64,000 nt of DNA from Pseudomonas atagonensis (GCF_011369485.1 NZ_VXCA01000011.1:1-64000), one strand, 5' to 3'; counted from the stretch's first letter, positions 1-10,979 are shown. Made by a program: numbers and translations. The notes: generated by a model from the sequence alone, not told the origin.

Positions 1-259
1 GGAGGGATTGATCCGGGGGTGGGAGCGCAGCGACCGTGCGGCGCAGCCGCATGCATCGAGAGGAGGTGCAGCGAAGCAAACCGTAGGCGATGCGCCCGGA
101 TCGATCCCGGAGCGAAGGAACCCGAGCCTTAGCGAGGGCCGTACGTCAGGGTAAAGCCTTTTGGGTTACCTTTTCGGCGTTTGGAAAAGGTGACTCGCCG
201 TAAGGGCGAAACCCTAAGCCGCCATCACCAAAAAAACGGATATACACCCAAAACCCAAC
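1..259. other. Intergenic sequence, probable dispersed Pseudomonas repeat
   Basis: No gene is seen here. The stretch reads as a run of short purine-rich segments followed by a hairpin-prone block around positions 150-215 (ttttgggttaccttttcgg, then gactcgccgtaagggcgaaa). Similar wording recurs in intergenic DNA of fluorescent pseudomonads from general familiarity, so I read it as a dispersed intergenic repeat downstream of phoQ; this is inference, and only one copy lies in the window. Confidence 0.35.
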
Positions 260-1606
260 TCAAACCGCAGAAAAATGAATCCGGAACGCCGCCCCGCCCA
301 TCGGCGAATCCCCCAGCATCAACTTCGCGTTGTAACTCTCGATAATATCCTTGACCACCGCCAACCCGATCCCCTGCCCCGGATGCTGCCGATCCAGCCG
401 CTCGCCGCGCTCAAGAATCCGCGCCCGCTGATCCGCTGGCACTCCCGGCCCATCATCCTCAACACACAACTCAATCCCGGCCAGACTCTCGCGCACGCTG
501 ATACGCACCTCGCCCAGACACAGCCGATAAGCGTTCTCGAGCAAATTCCCCATCATCTCCAACAAGGCGCCCTGCTCGATCGGCACATAACAATGCTCCG
601 GCAGATCAAACGCCACCCGCACATGCTTGTCGCGATAAACCTTGTCCAGCGTATCGCACAGACTCTTGAGCACCGGCTGCAAGCGCACCTGATGCCGCAC
701 CAGTCCGCTTTTACGCAGACTGGCCCGCTGCAGTTGATAGCTGATCTGCTGGCTCATGCGCTCGATCTGACTTTGCAACACCCACGCCTGATCGCGGTCT
801 TCCGGTCGTTGCGCCATGTCCTCACTCACCCCTTGCAACACCGCCAGCGGCGTTTTCAAACTGTGCGCCAGGTCATCGAGAGAATCGCGGTAGCGGCTAC
901 GCTGCTGACGCTCGCTGAGCAGCAAACGGTTGAGCGAGCCGGTCAGCCGCAGCAGTTCACGCGGGTGTTGTTCGGTGAGGCTTTCACGGGTGCCCCCCTC
1001 GATTTCATCGAGTTCCTGACTGAGCCGGCGCAAGGCTTTCAAGCCCCAGGTCAGACCGATCCACAACAGCGCGAGCAATACGAGTAACGCGGCGCCGAAG
1101 CCCAGATAGAGATTTTCGCGCAGGCCTTCGAGGGTGGTTTCGTACTCGCGCACCGGTTGCAGGGCGACGATGCTGAACGCCGCACTTTTACCGCCGAGCA
1201 GTTTGACCTCGACGTCATAGACGAAGAACTCCTGACCGTTGGCCTCGCGAATCCGCGCGAACTCGTTGCCCAGCCCGTCGTAACGCGGTTTGTAGTTGAT
1301 CTGCTCTTCCTGCGTCGCTTTCGAACGCCAGACCAGATGCCCTTCGCGGTCGTAGATGTAACCGAGCAGACGGAAGTCGGCGAGGTTGAATCGCTCGTCG
1401 GGCAGTTGCGTCGGCATGACCAGCTTGCCGTTTTCAATGCGTGCGGCGGAGATCAGCGTGGTGACGTCCGAGGCCAGGCGCTGCTCGATCGAGTCCTGCA
1501 AGGCCAGACTGAACGCGCCTTGCATCGCCGGGAGCAAGGCGAGCATGAACAACACCGCCAACGTGGTGGCGGCGAGCATCAAGCGAACGCGAAGGGAACG
1601 AATCAA
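260..1606 (-). CDS. phoQ: Sensor histidine kinase PhoQ
   Basis: Inner-membrane sensor kinase of the PhoP-PhoQ system, which in Pseudomonas responds to low Mg2+ and cationic peptides. The 448 residues match the usual PhoQ length. Visible layout: first membrane helix about residues 8-30, a periplasmic sensor region to about 165, second helix about 167-188, a HAMP-like linker, then the HisKA box with phospho-acceptor His near residue 248 (LAHSLKTPL), the N box GNLLENAY near 354, and G boxes DDGPGVP and GQGIGLAVV near 385 and 412. It overlaps phoP by 4 bp (ATGA), so the two are translationally coupled. The identity rests on the linkage to a clear phoP and oprH as well as on domain order. Confidence 0.93.
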   Translation of the reverse strand: MIRSLRVRLMLAATTLAVLFMLALLPAMQGAFSLALQDSIEQRLASDVTTLISAARIENGKLVMPTQLPDERFNLADFRLLGYIYDREGHLVWRSKATQEEQINYKPRYDGLGNEFARIREANGQEFFVYDVEVKLLGGKSAAFSIVALQPVREYETTLEGLRENLYLGFGAALLVLLALLWIGLTWGLKALRRLSQELDEIEGGTRESLTEQHPRELLRLTGSLNRLLLSERQQRSRYRDSLDDLAHSLKTPLAVLQGVSEDMAQRPEDRDQAWVLQSQIERMSQQISYQLQRASLRKSGLVRHQVRLQPVLKSLCDTLDKVYRDKHVRVAFDLPEHCYVPIEQGALLEMMGNLLENAYRLCLGEVRISVRESLAGIELCVEDDGPGVPADQRARILERGERLDRQHPGQGIGLAVVKDIIESYNAKLMLGDSPMGGAAFRIHFSAV

Positions 1607-2280
1607 GTGCAGCGCTCATTGAACAGGTAGCCGAGGCCACGCACGGTGTCGATCGGCTTGAACCCGGCCGGGCCTTCGAGCTTGCGGCGCAAGCGACCGA
1701 CCAGCACTTCGATCACGTTCGGATCACGCTCGTCGTCGTCCGGATAGAGCTGCTCCATCAGCCGATCCTTGGGCACCACTTGCTGGTGGTGGCGCATGAG
1801 GTATTCGAGGATGCGGTACTCGTAGGCGGTCAGCGCCAGCGGTTGTTCATCAAGGGTTGCCTGCTTGCGATTGAGGTCAAGCAGCAACGGGCCGGCAACA
1901 ATGGTCGACTGGGTGAAACCGCTGGAGCGGCGCAGCAAGGCATTCAACCGCGCATCGAGTTCTTCGAACTGAAACGGTTTGACCACGTAATCGTCGGCAC
2001 CGGCGGCAAGGCCTTCAACCTTGTCCTGCCAGTTGCCACGCGCGGTGAGGATCAGGATCGGGAAGGTCTTGCCTCCCGAACGCAACTGCCGGATCAGGTC
2101 GAGGCCACCCATGCCCGGCAGACCGAGATCGATCACCGCCAGGTCAAAGTTGAACTGTCCGGTCTGGTACAACGCCTCCTCGGCATTGGCCACGGACTCG
2201 ACAACGTGACCGCTTTCCGTCAGACGGGTTTGCAGGTGATGGCGCAACAGCGCTTCATCTTCGACGACCAACAGTTTCAT
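1603..2280 (-). CDS. phoP: Response regulator PhoP
   Basis: OmpR-family DNA-binding response regulator, 225 residues. The receiver domain has the acidic pair near residues 7-8, phospho-acceptor Asp51 in AVIDLGLPG, and the conserved Lys in VVKPF; the C-terminal winged helix holds ALTAYEYRILEYLM and VLVGRLRRKLE. The sequence is very close to the remembered P. aeruginosa PhoP. The start has a good ribosome site (gggagag). It lies between oprH and phoQ as in P. aeruginosa; a REP pair separates it from oprH. It probably binds the repeated GTTCAG motif upstream of oprH, giving autoregulation. Confidence 0.96.
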   Translation of the reverse strand: MKLLVVEDEALLRHHLQTRLTESGHVVESVANAEEALYQTGQFNFDLAVIDLGLPGMGGLDLIRQLRSGGKTFPILILTARGNWQDKVEGLAAGADDYVVKPFQFEELDARLNALLRRSSGFTQSTIVAGPLLLDLNRKQATLDEQPLALTAYEYRILEYLMRHHQQVVPKDRLMEQLYPDDDERDPNVIEVLVGRLRRKLEGPAGFKPIDTVRGLGYLFNERCT

Positions 2281-2320
2281 ATCACTCTCCCGGGTAAATC
2301 AGAATCTCCAGTAGCACACC

Positions 2321-2410
2321 TGTGGGAGCGGGCTTGCTCGCGAAAGCGGTGGATCAGTCAATGCAGATGTCGACTGATCCGGCGCCTTCGCGAGCAAACC
2401 CGCTCCCACA
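2321..2410. repeat. REP pair (inverted) between oprH and phoP
   Basis: Two inverted copies of the Pseudomonas REP (tgtgggagcgggcttgctcg and its complement) flank an inner inverted repeat ggatcagtc/gactgatcc. It lies inside the oprH-phoP gap, so any oprH-phoPQ read-through RNA carries a long hairpin. Confidence 0.9.
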
Positions 2411-2429
2411 TTGATTTCGCTGTCGCTCC

Positions 2430-3035
2430 TTAGAAAGCGTAGTTGGCCGACAGGTAAGTCTGGGCGCTGCTGTTCAAGTCCAGTGAACCTTGCTTGCTGC
2501 CACCGCTCTCTTTCATCTCGGTGCTGGCGTTGCTCATCAGGTAACGGTAACCGAGTTCAACCGAGGTGTTTTGCGAGACTTGCTGCAACACACCGAACTG
2601 CCCGCCCACCGCGTAACCGATGTCGCTGTCACGGCTGTAACCCGGCGAATCCTGAGTCAGTTTGGTCAGACCGGCCGTGGCGCCACCGAACAGCTTGGTG
2701 CTGCCGCCCACCGGATAGAACAGATCGTAGCTGCCCAGCAGGTTTTCCTGACGCAGTTTAATGCCATTGTGCGAACCCGACACGTTGTCGTAAGTCGCGT
2801 AGTAGCGGCCCTGCGAGTTCTGCTGACCGAGGCGCACGCCATACGTGTTGTTGCCGTCGATCGCGCCAGTGGCGTTCGGGTGATCAAGGTTGTTGTTCAG
2901 CGCACGGGACTTGTCGATCTTGTCACTGGTCTGGCCGAAGGTCAGGCCGGCGAAGTTTGAAGGGGTGTCGGCCTGGGCCGCGACACTGGCGCTCATTACG
3001 GTCAATGCCAGCAGCAGTTTATTAAAACGAGTCAT
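2430..3035 (-). CDS. oprH: Outer-membrane protein OprH
   Basis: Small eight-stranded beta-barrel outer-membrane protein, 201 residues against 200 in P. aeruginosa OprH. It has an N-terminal signal peptide (about residues 1-22, cleavage near AQA-DTPS) and ends in aromatic Phe (SANYAF), as barrels recognised by the Bam complex do. Shared blocks with OprH include RYYATYDNVSG, LLGSYD, KLFGGAT and GYRYL. OprH is known to bind lipopolysaccharide and stabilise the outer membrane in low Mg2+. The start is supported by the ribosome site gaggaaatt. It is the first gene of the oprH-phoP-phoQ set and is transcribed away from the 11-bp repeats at 3092-3130. Confidence 0.95.
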   Translation of the reverse strand: MTRFNKLLLALTVMSASVAAQADTPSNFAGLTFGQTSDKIDKSRALNNNLDHPNATGAIDGNNTYGVRLGQQNSQGRYYATYDNVSGSHNGIKLRQENLLGSYDLFYPVGGSTKLFGGATAGLTKLTQDSPGYSRDSDIGYAVGGQFGVLQQVSQNTSVELGYRYLMSNASTEMKESGGSKQGSLDLNSSAQTYLSANYAF

Positions 3036-3091
3036 GGAATTTCCTCTTTCACAGTGCTGTTTGGGTATGGCGCAAGGTTACTGACCCTCCC

Positions 3092-3130
3092 CTGTACCGC
3101 CCCTGAACACTCTCTGAACCTGCGCTGAAC
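3092..3130 (-). promoter_or_regulatory. Four 11-bp-spaced direct repeats, candidate PhoP operator
   Basis: Read on the minus strand, GTTCAG occurs at 3125-3130, 3114-3119 and 3103-3108, followed by GTACAG at 3092-3097. All are exactly 11 bp apart, about one helical turn. Tandem half-sites of this kind are typical of OmpR-family regulators, and PhoP is encoded two genes away. Assignment to PhoP is inference from spacing and position upstream of oprH. Confidence 0.75.
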
Positions 3131-3174
3131 CAGATCGACTAGGCTGTTTTGATCACTTTCGAAAAGGACACCCG

Positions 3175-3969
3175 ATGATGCGCTTACTCATTGCCCTTAC
3201 TTTGCTGATGGTCAGCAGCCTGACTCAGGCAGCGATCAAGACCGAAGAAATCCCCTACCAGAGCGCCGATGGCACGAAGCTGATCGGTTATTACGCTTAC
3301 GACGACGCAATCAAAGGCAAGCGTCCGGGCATCGTTGTCGTGCACGAATGGTGGGGCCTGAACGATTACGCCAAGCGCCGTGCCCGCGATCTCGCCGAAC
3401 TCGGTTACAGCGCACTGGCGATTGATATGTACGGCGAAGGCAAGAACACAGAGCACCCGAAAGATGCGATGGCATTCATGAGCGCGGCGACCCAGGATGC
3501 GGCGGCGTCCGGCAAACGTTTCGAAGCCGGGCTGAATTTGTTGAAGCAACAACCGCAGACCGACAAGGATAAAATCGCCGCCATTGGTTACTGCTTCGGC
3601 GGTGGCGTGGTGCTGAATGCGGCGCGTCAGGGTGAGCCGCTGGCCGGCGTGGTTAGTTTCCACGGTGCACTGGCGACCAAAACTCCGGCTACACCGGGTA
3701 GCGTGAAGGCGAAAGTCCTCGTCGAGCACGGCGCCCTGGACAGCATGGTCACCCCGGACAACGTCGCTGCATTCAAGGCCGAAATGGACAAGGCCGGCGC
3801 TGACTATCAATTCGTCAGCCTCGACGGTGCCAAGCACGGTTTCAGCAATCCCGACGCAGATCGCCTGAGCCATGGCGATCACGGTGGCCCGGATATCGGC
3901 TACAACAAGGCCGCAGATGAAAAATCCTGGGCAGACATGAAAGCGTTCTTCCAGAAGATCTTCAGCTAA
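3175..3969 (+). CDS. Secreted dienelactone hydrolase family protein
   Basis: Alpha/beta hydrolase of the dienelactone hydrolase family, 264 residues, with a signal peptide (about residues 1-20, ending TQA-AIK), so it is expected in the periplasm. Visible motifs: the strand-loop VVVHEWWGLNDYAKRRA, the nucleophile elbow GYCFGGG with cysteine as likely nucleophile near residue 142, an Asp in HGALDSMV, and the catalytic His in KHGFSNP near 221. The Cys-Asp-His triad fits the family; the natural substrate is unknown. It starts with tandem ATG codons behind an aaaagga ribosome site and is divergent from oprH, sharing the 139-bp intergenic region. A homologue in this neighbourhood next to pcpS is also known in P. 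aeruginosa. Confidence 0.85.
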   Translation: MMRLLIALTLLMVSSLTQAAIKTEEIPYQSADGTKLIGYYAYDDAIKGKRPGIVVVHEWWGLNDYAKRRARDLAELGYSALAIDMYGEGKNTEHPKDAMAFMSAATQDAAASGKRFEAGLNLLKQQPQTDKDKIAAIGYCFGGGVVLNAARQGEPLAGVVSFHGALATKTPATPGSVKAKVLVEHGALDSMVTPDNVAAFKAEMDKAGADYQFVSLDGAKHGFSNPDADRLSHGDHGGPDIGYNKAADEKSWADMKAFFQKIFS

Positions 3970-3980
3970 CCCCCCTATCT

Positions 3981-4011
3981 GATCGTTCCCACGCTCTGCG
4001 TGGGAACGATC
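3981..4011. repeat. 31-bp perfect inverted repeat, REP-like
   Basis: Arms gatcgttcccacgc and gcgtgggaacgatc around a 3-base loop, 12 bp after the hydrolase stop codon. The identical sequence occurs at 42211-42241. There is no T tract, so it is not a standard intrinsic terminator; it resembles a short dispersed Pseudomonas palindrome. Confidence 0.85.
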
Positions 4012-4048
4012 ATGTCGACACTATTCAGCCTGAAGACAACCCGGCAAA

Positions 4049-4783
4049 ATGCCCGCCATGAATCCAGCCCCCGCCCTTCCCGTCTGCTGCACGCCGCTCG
4101 ACGCCCACTGGCCGTTGCCGACGGTGTTGCCCGACGCCGTATTGCTCAGCACTCATTTCGATCCGTCGCAATTGCTTGGCGATGACTTCCGGCGCAGCGT
4201 CATCGAGCCGCCGCCGAGCATTCAGCGCTCGGTGGCCAAGCGGCAGGCCGAGTTTCTCGCCGGGCGGATCTGCGCGCGGGCGGCGTTGCAGCAACTGGAA
4301 GGCTCGAACGTAGTGCCCGCGATTGGCGAAGACCGCGCACCGGTGTGGCCAGCGCACATCTGCGGCTCGATCACCCACAGCACCGGCCGGGCCGCAGCGA
4401 TTGTTGCCAACAAACAGCACTGGCGCGGCCTGGGCATGGATCTGGAAAACCTGCTCAACGCCGAGCGTGCCGAACGTCTGGCCGGAGAAATCCTGACACC
4501 GCCGGAACTGCAACGCATGGCCGCCGGCTCACGGGATCAGTTGGCATTGCTGGTGACGCTGACGTTTTCAGTGAAAGAGAGTTTGTTCAAGGCGCTGTAC
4601 CCGATTGTGCAGAAGCGCTTTTACTTCGAGCACGCCGAGGTGCTGGAGTGGACGGAGGCGGGTGAAGTGCGGTTGCGATTGCTGACTGACCTTTCCAGCG
4701 AGTGGCGCAACGGAACTGAGCTGCAGGCGCAGTTCGGCGTGCAGGATGGTCAGCTGTTGAGTCTGGTCAGCATCAAGGCCTGA
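4049..4783 (+). CDS. pcpS: 4'-phosphopantetheinyl transferase PcpS
   Basis: Transfers the phosphopantetheine arm of coenzyme A to a serine of acyl and peptidyl carrier proteins; in Pseudomonas one PcpS serves both fatty-acid synthesis and siderophore synthetases. The 244 residues carry the Sfp/EntD-type motifs: KRQAEFLAGRICARAAL near 62-78, GSITHS near 109, the Mg-binding GLGMDLEN near 130 with Asp and Glu, and FSVKESLFKALYP near 173 with the conserved Glu and Lys. It closely matches the remembered P. aeruginosa PcpS in length and blocks. The start is uncertain between ATG at 4049 and 4058; neither has a strong ribosome site. Confidence 0.92.
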   Translation: MPAMNPAPALPVCCTPLDAHWPLPTVLPDAVLLSTHFDPSQLLGDDFRRSVIEPPPSIQRSVAKRQAEFLAGRICARAALQQLEGSNVVPAIGEDRAPVWPAHICGSITHSTGRAAAIVANKQHWRGLGMDLENLLNAERAERLAGEILTPPELQRMAAGSRDQLALLVTLTFSVKESLFKALYPIVQKRFYFEHAEVLEWTEAGEVRLRLLTDLSSEWRNGTELQAQFGVQDGQLLSLVSIKA

Positions 4784-4809
4784 GAATTTTCGGTAACAGG
4801 CCAGGCCTC

Positions 4810-4890
4810 TTCAGGAGCAAGCCCCCTCTCACAACTTGTACATATTTAACAGATGTGCACGTTCATTGTGGGAGGGGGCTTGCTCCCGAA
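4810..4890. repeat. REP pair between convergent pcpS and sensor kinase gene
   Basis: Inverted copies of a REP variant (ggagcaagccccctctcaca and tgtgggagggggcttgctcc) with about 30 bp between them. They fill the gap between two convergent genes, a common REP position. Confidence 0.88.
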
Positions 4891-4915
4891 GACGGTATCC
4901 CCGCCGGCACAGATT

Positions 4916-6526
4916 TCAGCGTCGTTCCTGATTCCTCGGCCAGCTCAGGCTGAAGCAAGCGCCGCCCAGACTCTTGCTCTTGCCAATCAACGCCCGGCCG
5001 TCATGCCAGTGAATGATTCGCCGCACAATCGACAAGCCCAAACCATGCCCGCCGGATGCCCGGGTGCGACTGTCGTCCAGTCGCAGGAACGGCGTGAAGA
5101 TCCGCTCCCACGCCCCTTCCGGCACCCCCGGCCCGTCATCCTCGACGTCCACCCGGCAACGCATTTGCCCGACCTGATAACTCACCGTGACCTTCGACGC
5201 CGCGTGACGCATGGCGTTGCTCACCAGATTCTGCAGCGCCCGGTGCAGGTAGCGCGGCTCGGCCTCGACCCACGCGTCGTCGTTGTCCGCCGCCGACAGG
5301 CACAAGCCGCGTTGCACCGTAACCTCGGCGCGCAACGGCGCCAGTTCGGCGATGACCTGATTGACCAAGGCATCGAGGTCGATGCGCTGGAACGTCAGCG
5401 CCGGTGAGCCCTGCTCCAGCCGCGCATAGGTGAGCATTTCGTCGACCAGCTTATCGAGGTCTTCAATGTCGTGATCCATGCCTTCGCGGTACTTTTCCAG
5501 CGCTTGCGGGGTGGTCGCCGAGCCGATCATTTCCAGACCAAAACGCAAACGCGCCACCGGCGTGCGCAATTCGTGAGAGACCGCACGCACCAGTTCGCGC
5601 TGGATCGCCAGCAACTGTTGCAGGTGCTCAGCCATGCCATTGAACGCCGCCGCCAGTCGCCCGACCGAGTCCGCGCCGCGTGCCGGCACGCGGGTTTCCA
5701 GACTGCCCTTGGCGATGCGCGTGGCTGCCGCTTCGAGGCCACGCAAACGCCGTTCGAGTTGGCGCACCAGCAAATAAACGATCAGGCCAATCAGGCTGAG
5801 GCCGAGCGCGGCGATCAACACCAGCCACTCCGGCGGGTACGGATTCATCTGATACAGCGGGCCGATTTCCAGTACCCACGGTGTGCCGACCATGCCGGCG
5901 AACACGCGGATCGAATCGCCGCCCTTGCCCAGCGCCATCACCGTGTCGCCCTCGGACACACGCCGACTCTGGTCTTCGTCCATGTCGGCATCGTTGACCG
6001 TGACCAGCCGCAAATCGAAACCAAAGCCTTTTTCCTGCTTTATCTGCGCCAGACGTTTTGGCTGCTCGCCGACCGGTACGCGCACCAGTTCATCGGCCAA
6101 CAGATAAATAGTCGCGCGGGCCAGTTGCTCGCTGATCTGTTGCACTTCGCCGGTCAATACCAGCTGTTCTTTATCGCTGACCAGTCGATAGACCTTCGCC
6201 GCGTGCGGCCCGGTCTGCTCGACCAGTGCCTGCCCGCGCTGCACGCGCGTGCGCTGGGACAGGTCGAGACCGGTCTCGGTAAACGTCTTCAGCGCCAGCG
6301 GAATCCCGAGCAGACGCTCCCAGACCAGCAACGCGCGGTGACGCTCGGTCTGGTTCATCGGCTGCAGGTTGTCGGCCATCAGCGAGAACGTGCCATGGGC
6401 CAGGCGCTCGCGGTACTGCTCGCTGCGCACCTGATTGAGCAGGTTCAGCGCGAGCACGCCGAGCACCGCCACCAGAATGATCGCTGCGCACATGCCGCCA
6501 TAAATGCGCAGGAAGATCGAATTCAC
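4916..6526 (-). CDS. Two-component sensor histidine kinase (RstB-like)
   Basis: Inner-membrane histidine kinase of 536 residues. It has a first membrane helix at about 8-30, a long periplasmic region, a second helix at about 234-256 (WLVLIAALGLSLIGLIVYLLV), a HAMP domain, HisKA with SHELRTPVARLRFGLEM near 318, and an HATPase_c domain with NLVSNAMRHA, DDGPGVP and GHGLGLSIVRRI. It is longer than E. coli RstB (about 433) because of the larger periplasmic domain. It overlaps the regulator gene by 4 bp. The pair sits at the same position relative to nrdA and pcpS as an uncharacterised P. aeruginosa pair. The signal is unknown; RstB is a resemblance only. Confidence 0.88.
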   Translation of the reverse strand: MNSIFLRIYGGMCAAIILVAVLGVLALNLLNQVRSEQYRERLAHGTFSLMADNLQPMNQTERHRALLVWERLLGIPLALKTFTETGLDLSQRTRVQRGQALVEQTGPHAAKVYRLVSDKEQLVLTGEVQQISEQLARATIYLLADELVRVPVGEQPKRLAQIKQEKGFGFDLRLVTVNDADMDEDQSRRVSEGDTVMALGKGGDSIRVFAGMVGTPWVLEIGPLYQMNPYPPEWLVLIAALGLSLIGLIVYLLVRQLERRLRGLEAAATRIAKGSLETRVPARGADSVGRLAAAFNGMAEHLQQLLAIQRELVRAVSHELRTPVARLRFGLEMIGSATTPQALEKYREGMDHDIEDLDKLVDEMLTYARLEQGSPALTFQRIDLDALVNQVIAELAPLRAEVTVQRGLCLSAADNDDAWVEAEPRYLHRALQNLVSNAMRHAASKVTVSYQVGQMRCRVDVEDDGPGVPEGAWERIFTPFLRLDDSRTRASGGHGLGLSIVRRIIHWHDGRALIGKSKSLGGACFSLSWPRNQERR

Positions 6527-7245
6527 AGCGACAAGTCTGCGCAGGCTTCAGGGACGAACAGGTAGCCTTTGCTACGGATGGTCTTGATCAGGCGCGGGTG
6601 ATCAGGGTCGTCGCCGATTTTCGGGCGGATGCGCGAGATGCGCACATCGATCGAGCGATCCTGACCGTCGTAGCCGATGCCGCGCAGCGCGGTGAAGATT
6701 TCTTCCCGGGACAGGATCCGCCCGGCATTGGCGACCAACAGCCAAAGCAGATCAAATTCGGCGCTGGTCAGTTCGATGCCGCTATCGCTGAGCCAGGCTT
6801 CGCGCAGGGCGCTGTCCACCACCAGCGGGCCGAACTGCAAGCGACGGTTTTTTTCAGCGACTGGCTCGGCGCTGTCACTGCGCCGCAGCAAGGCCTGAAT
6901 CCGCGCCAGCAACAAGCGCGGACGCACCGGTTTGCACACGTAATCGTCGGCGCCCAGATCAAGGCCTTGAATCTGGTCGGCGTCGTCGGTGCGCGCGGTA
7001 AGCATCAGGATCGGCCCGTCGAATTGACTGCGCACCTTACTGCAGATGCTCAGGCCATCCTCGCCGGGCAACATCAGGTCGAGGATCACCAGATCCGGTT
7101 GCTCCTTGATGATTCGCGCCGCCGCCAGCGCGCCGTTGCCTTCGATGTCCACGCGCAATCCATTGGCTTGCAGGTAGTCGCGCGTGAGTTCGGCCAGACG
7201 CAGATCATCCTCGACGATCAAAACCTGAAAGGCTTGTTGCTCCAC
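6523..7245 (-). CDS. Two-component response regulator (RstA/OmpR family)
   Basis: OmpR-family regulator of 240 residues: receiver domain with acidic cluster EDD at 12-14, phospho-acceptor Asp56 in VILDLMLPG, the Lys in VCKPVRP, and a C-terminal winged helix (ELTSAEFDLLWLLV and SIDVRISRIRPKIG). It is first in the operon and overlaps its kinase gene by 4 bp. Targets are not evident in the window. The RstA resemblance is based on the receiver and the recognition-helix wording, not on tested function. Confidence 0.9.
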   Translation of the reverse strand: MEQQAFQVLIVEDDLRLAELTRDYLQANGLRVDIEGNGALAAARIIKEQPDLVILDLMLPGEDGLSICSKVRSQFDGPILMLTARTDDADQIQGLDLGADDYVCKPVRPRLLLARIQALLRRSDSAEPVAEKNRRLQFGPLVVDSALREAWLSDSGIELTSAEFDLLWLLVANAGRILSREEIFTALRGIGYDGQDRSIDVRISRIRPKIGDDPDHPRLIKTIRSKGYLFVPEACADLSL

Positions 7246-7800
7246 CGGTGACCTCTGCTTGCTGTTTTTATTGATATAAGGAAGGCATTGGCCTGCCCCG
7301 ACATTTCTTCAATCCTCCGGTCTTTTTGTCATCTTTCGGGAGGATAAGAATGCTTGTGCACGGGCCGATTGTATAAACGGCGTACAGCCAGAACACAAGT
7401 CGGTAAATGCGTTCGGACAAGGCGGTTTTTTGTGATAGGGTTCGCGCCCTTAAAAATCCGCTGAAGCGTTTTTCCAGGTGAAAAAACAGTGACAAACGGT
7501 CTAGCTCAGCAGGTTCGCGGCCTACACGCGAATTCGCCGTTTCGCACACAATTTACGCACAGGCTTATCCACAGGCTATACATTGCAATAGCCCCCCAAA
7601 ACGCATTATCTTGTACCCCGCGCTAAAAAAAACCCTACATGTAGGGGTTAAGACAAAAAACCAAACACAAACCGGACAGTGAATTCAAGGCTTTTTATTG
7701 CCATTGTCGGGTTGAACCAAACGTATTTTCACAAGCCCAAACCGCGCCTGCGGATGGCTACCGTTTTTCAGTCGACCACGACGATAACGGTACGGGTGTT
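7246..7800. promoter_or_regulatory. nrdA upstream region with DnaA box and palindromes
   Basis: About 550 bp without a convincing gene. A perfect DnaA box TTATCCACA is at 7565-7573, directly followed by the inverted repeat ggctat-N8-atagcc at 7574-7593. A 14-bp perfect palindrome ccctacatgtaggg is at 7633-7646. In E. coli the nrdAB promoter binds DnaA; the same role here is inference. No clear match to the NrdR box pair was seen. Confidence 0.6.
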
Positions 7801-7978
7801 GCAGTCTGAAACTGCTCCCCGAAAGGAATGCGGTTTGACGCGTATCGCGCGAACCGAAGACTTCGGCATGGAAGCGGCGCCCACAAGGCCCCTTCCTGAA
7901 CTGTCCCGAAGTCGTTATGCCCGGCACATGCCGGTTGTAGTGCTTCAGGACGGAACGGTGGGCACCGTGATGGTGCCC
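7801..7978 (+). ncRNA. Structured 5' leader of nrdA (putative)
   Basis: Four perfect or near-perfect hairpins follow each other before nrdA: gcagt/actgc at 7801-7815, ccgaag/cttcgg at 7854-7866, ccggca/tgccgg at 7921-7934, and gggcacc/ggtgccc at 7960-7978. The last ends 17 bp before the nrdA ribosome site and lacks a T tract, so it is not a standard terminator. An open reading frame (7679-7990, GTG start) crosses the region but has no recognisable domain or ribosome site. I infer an untranslated leader that may control nrdA; I cannot assign it to a known riboswitch class. Confidence 0.4.
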
Positions 7979-8007
7979 AAACAAACATAGAGAACGTGGA
8001 GACACCC

Positions 8008-10902
<2,895 letters not shown>

Positions 10903-10940
10903 GCTGAGCTGACTCAAGCGTCGCAAGACGCTTGATCAAG

Positions 10941-10979
10941 AAACCCCCGACAGACCTCTGGTTTGTCGGGGGTTTTCGT
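10941..10979 (+). terminator. Intrinsic terminator of nrdA
   Basis: Twelve-bp stem aaacccccgaca / tgtcgggggttt followed by a T-rich tail, 39 bp after the nrdA stop codon. It shows that nrdA is monocistronic here. Confidence 0.92.

Noticed and set aside
3970..4048. 31-bp palindrome as an intrinsic terminator of the hydrolase gene
   Set aside because: No T tract follows on either strand and an identical copy occurs elsewhere, which favours a dispersed repeat.
7268..7549. 93-codon minus-strand frame upstream of the RstA-like gene
   Set aside because: No ribosome site or family signal; the region is better explained as promoter DNA.
7679..7990. 103-codon GTG-started frame before nrdA
   Set aside because: No ribosome site or recognisable domain, and it spans strong hairpins better explained as an RNA leader.
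7741..7990. Cobalamin or other known riboswitch before nrdA
   Set aside because: I could not find the conserved B12 box or core of any class I know; left as an unassigned structured leader.
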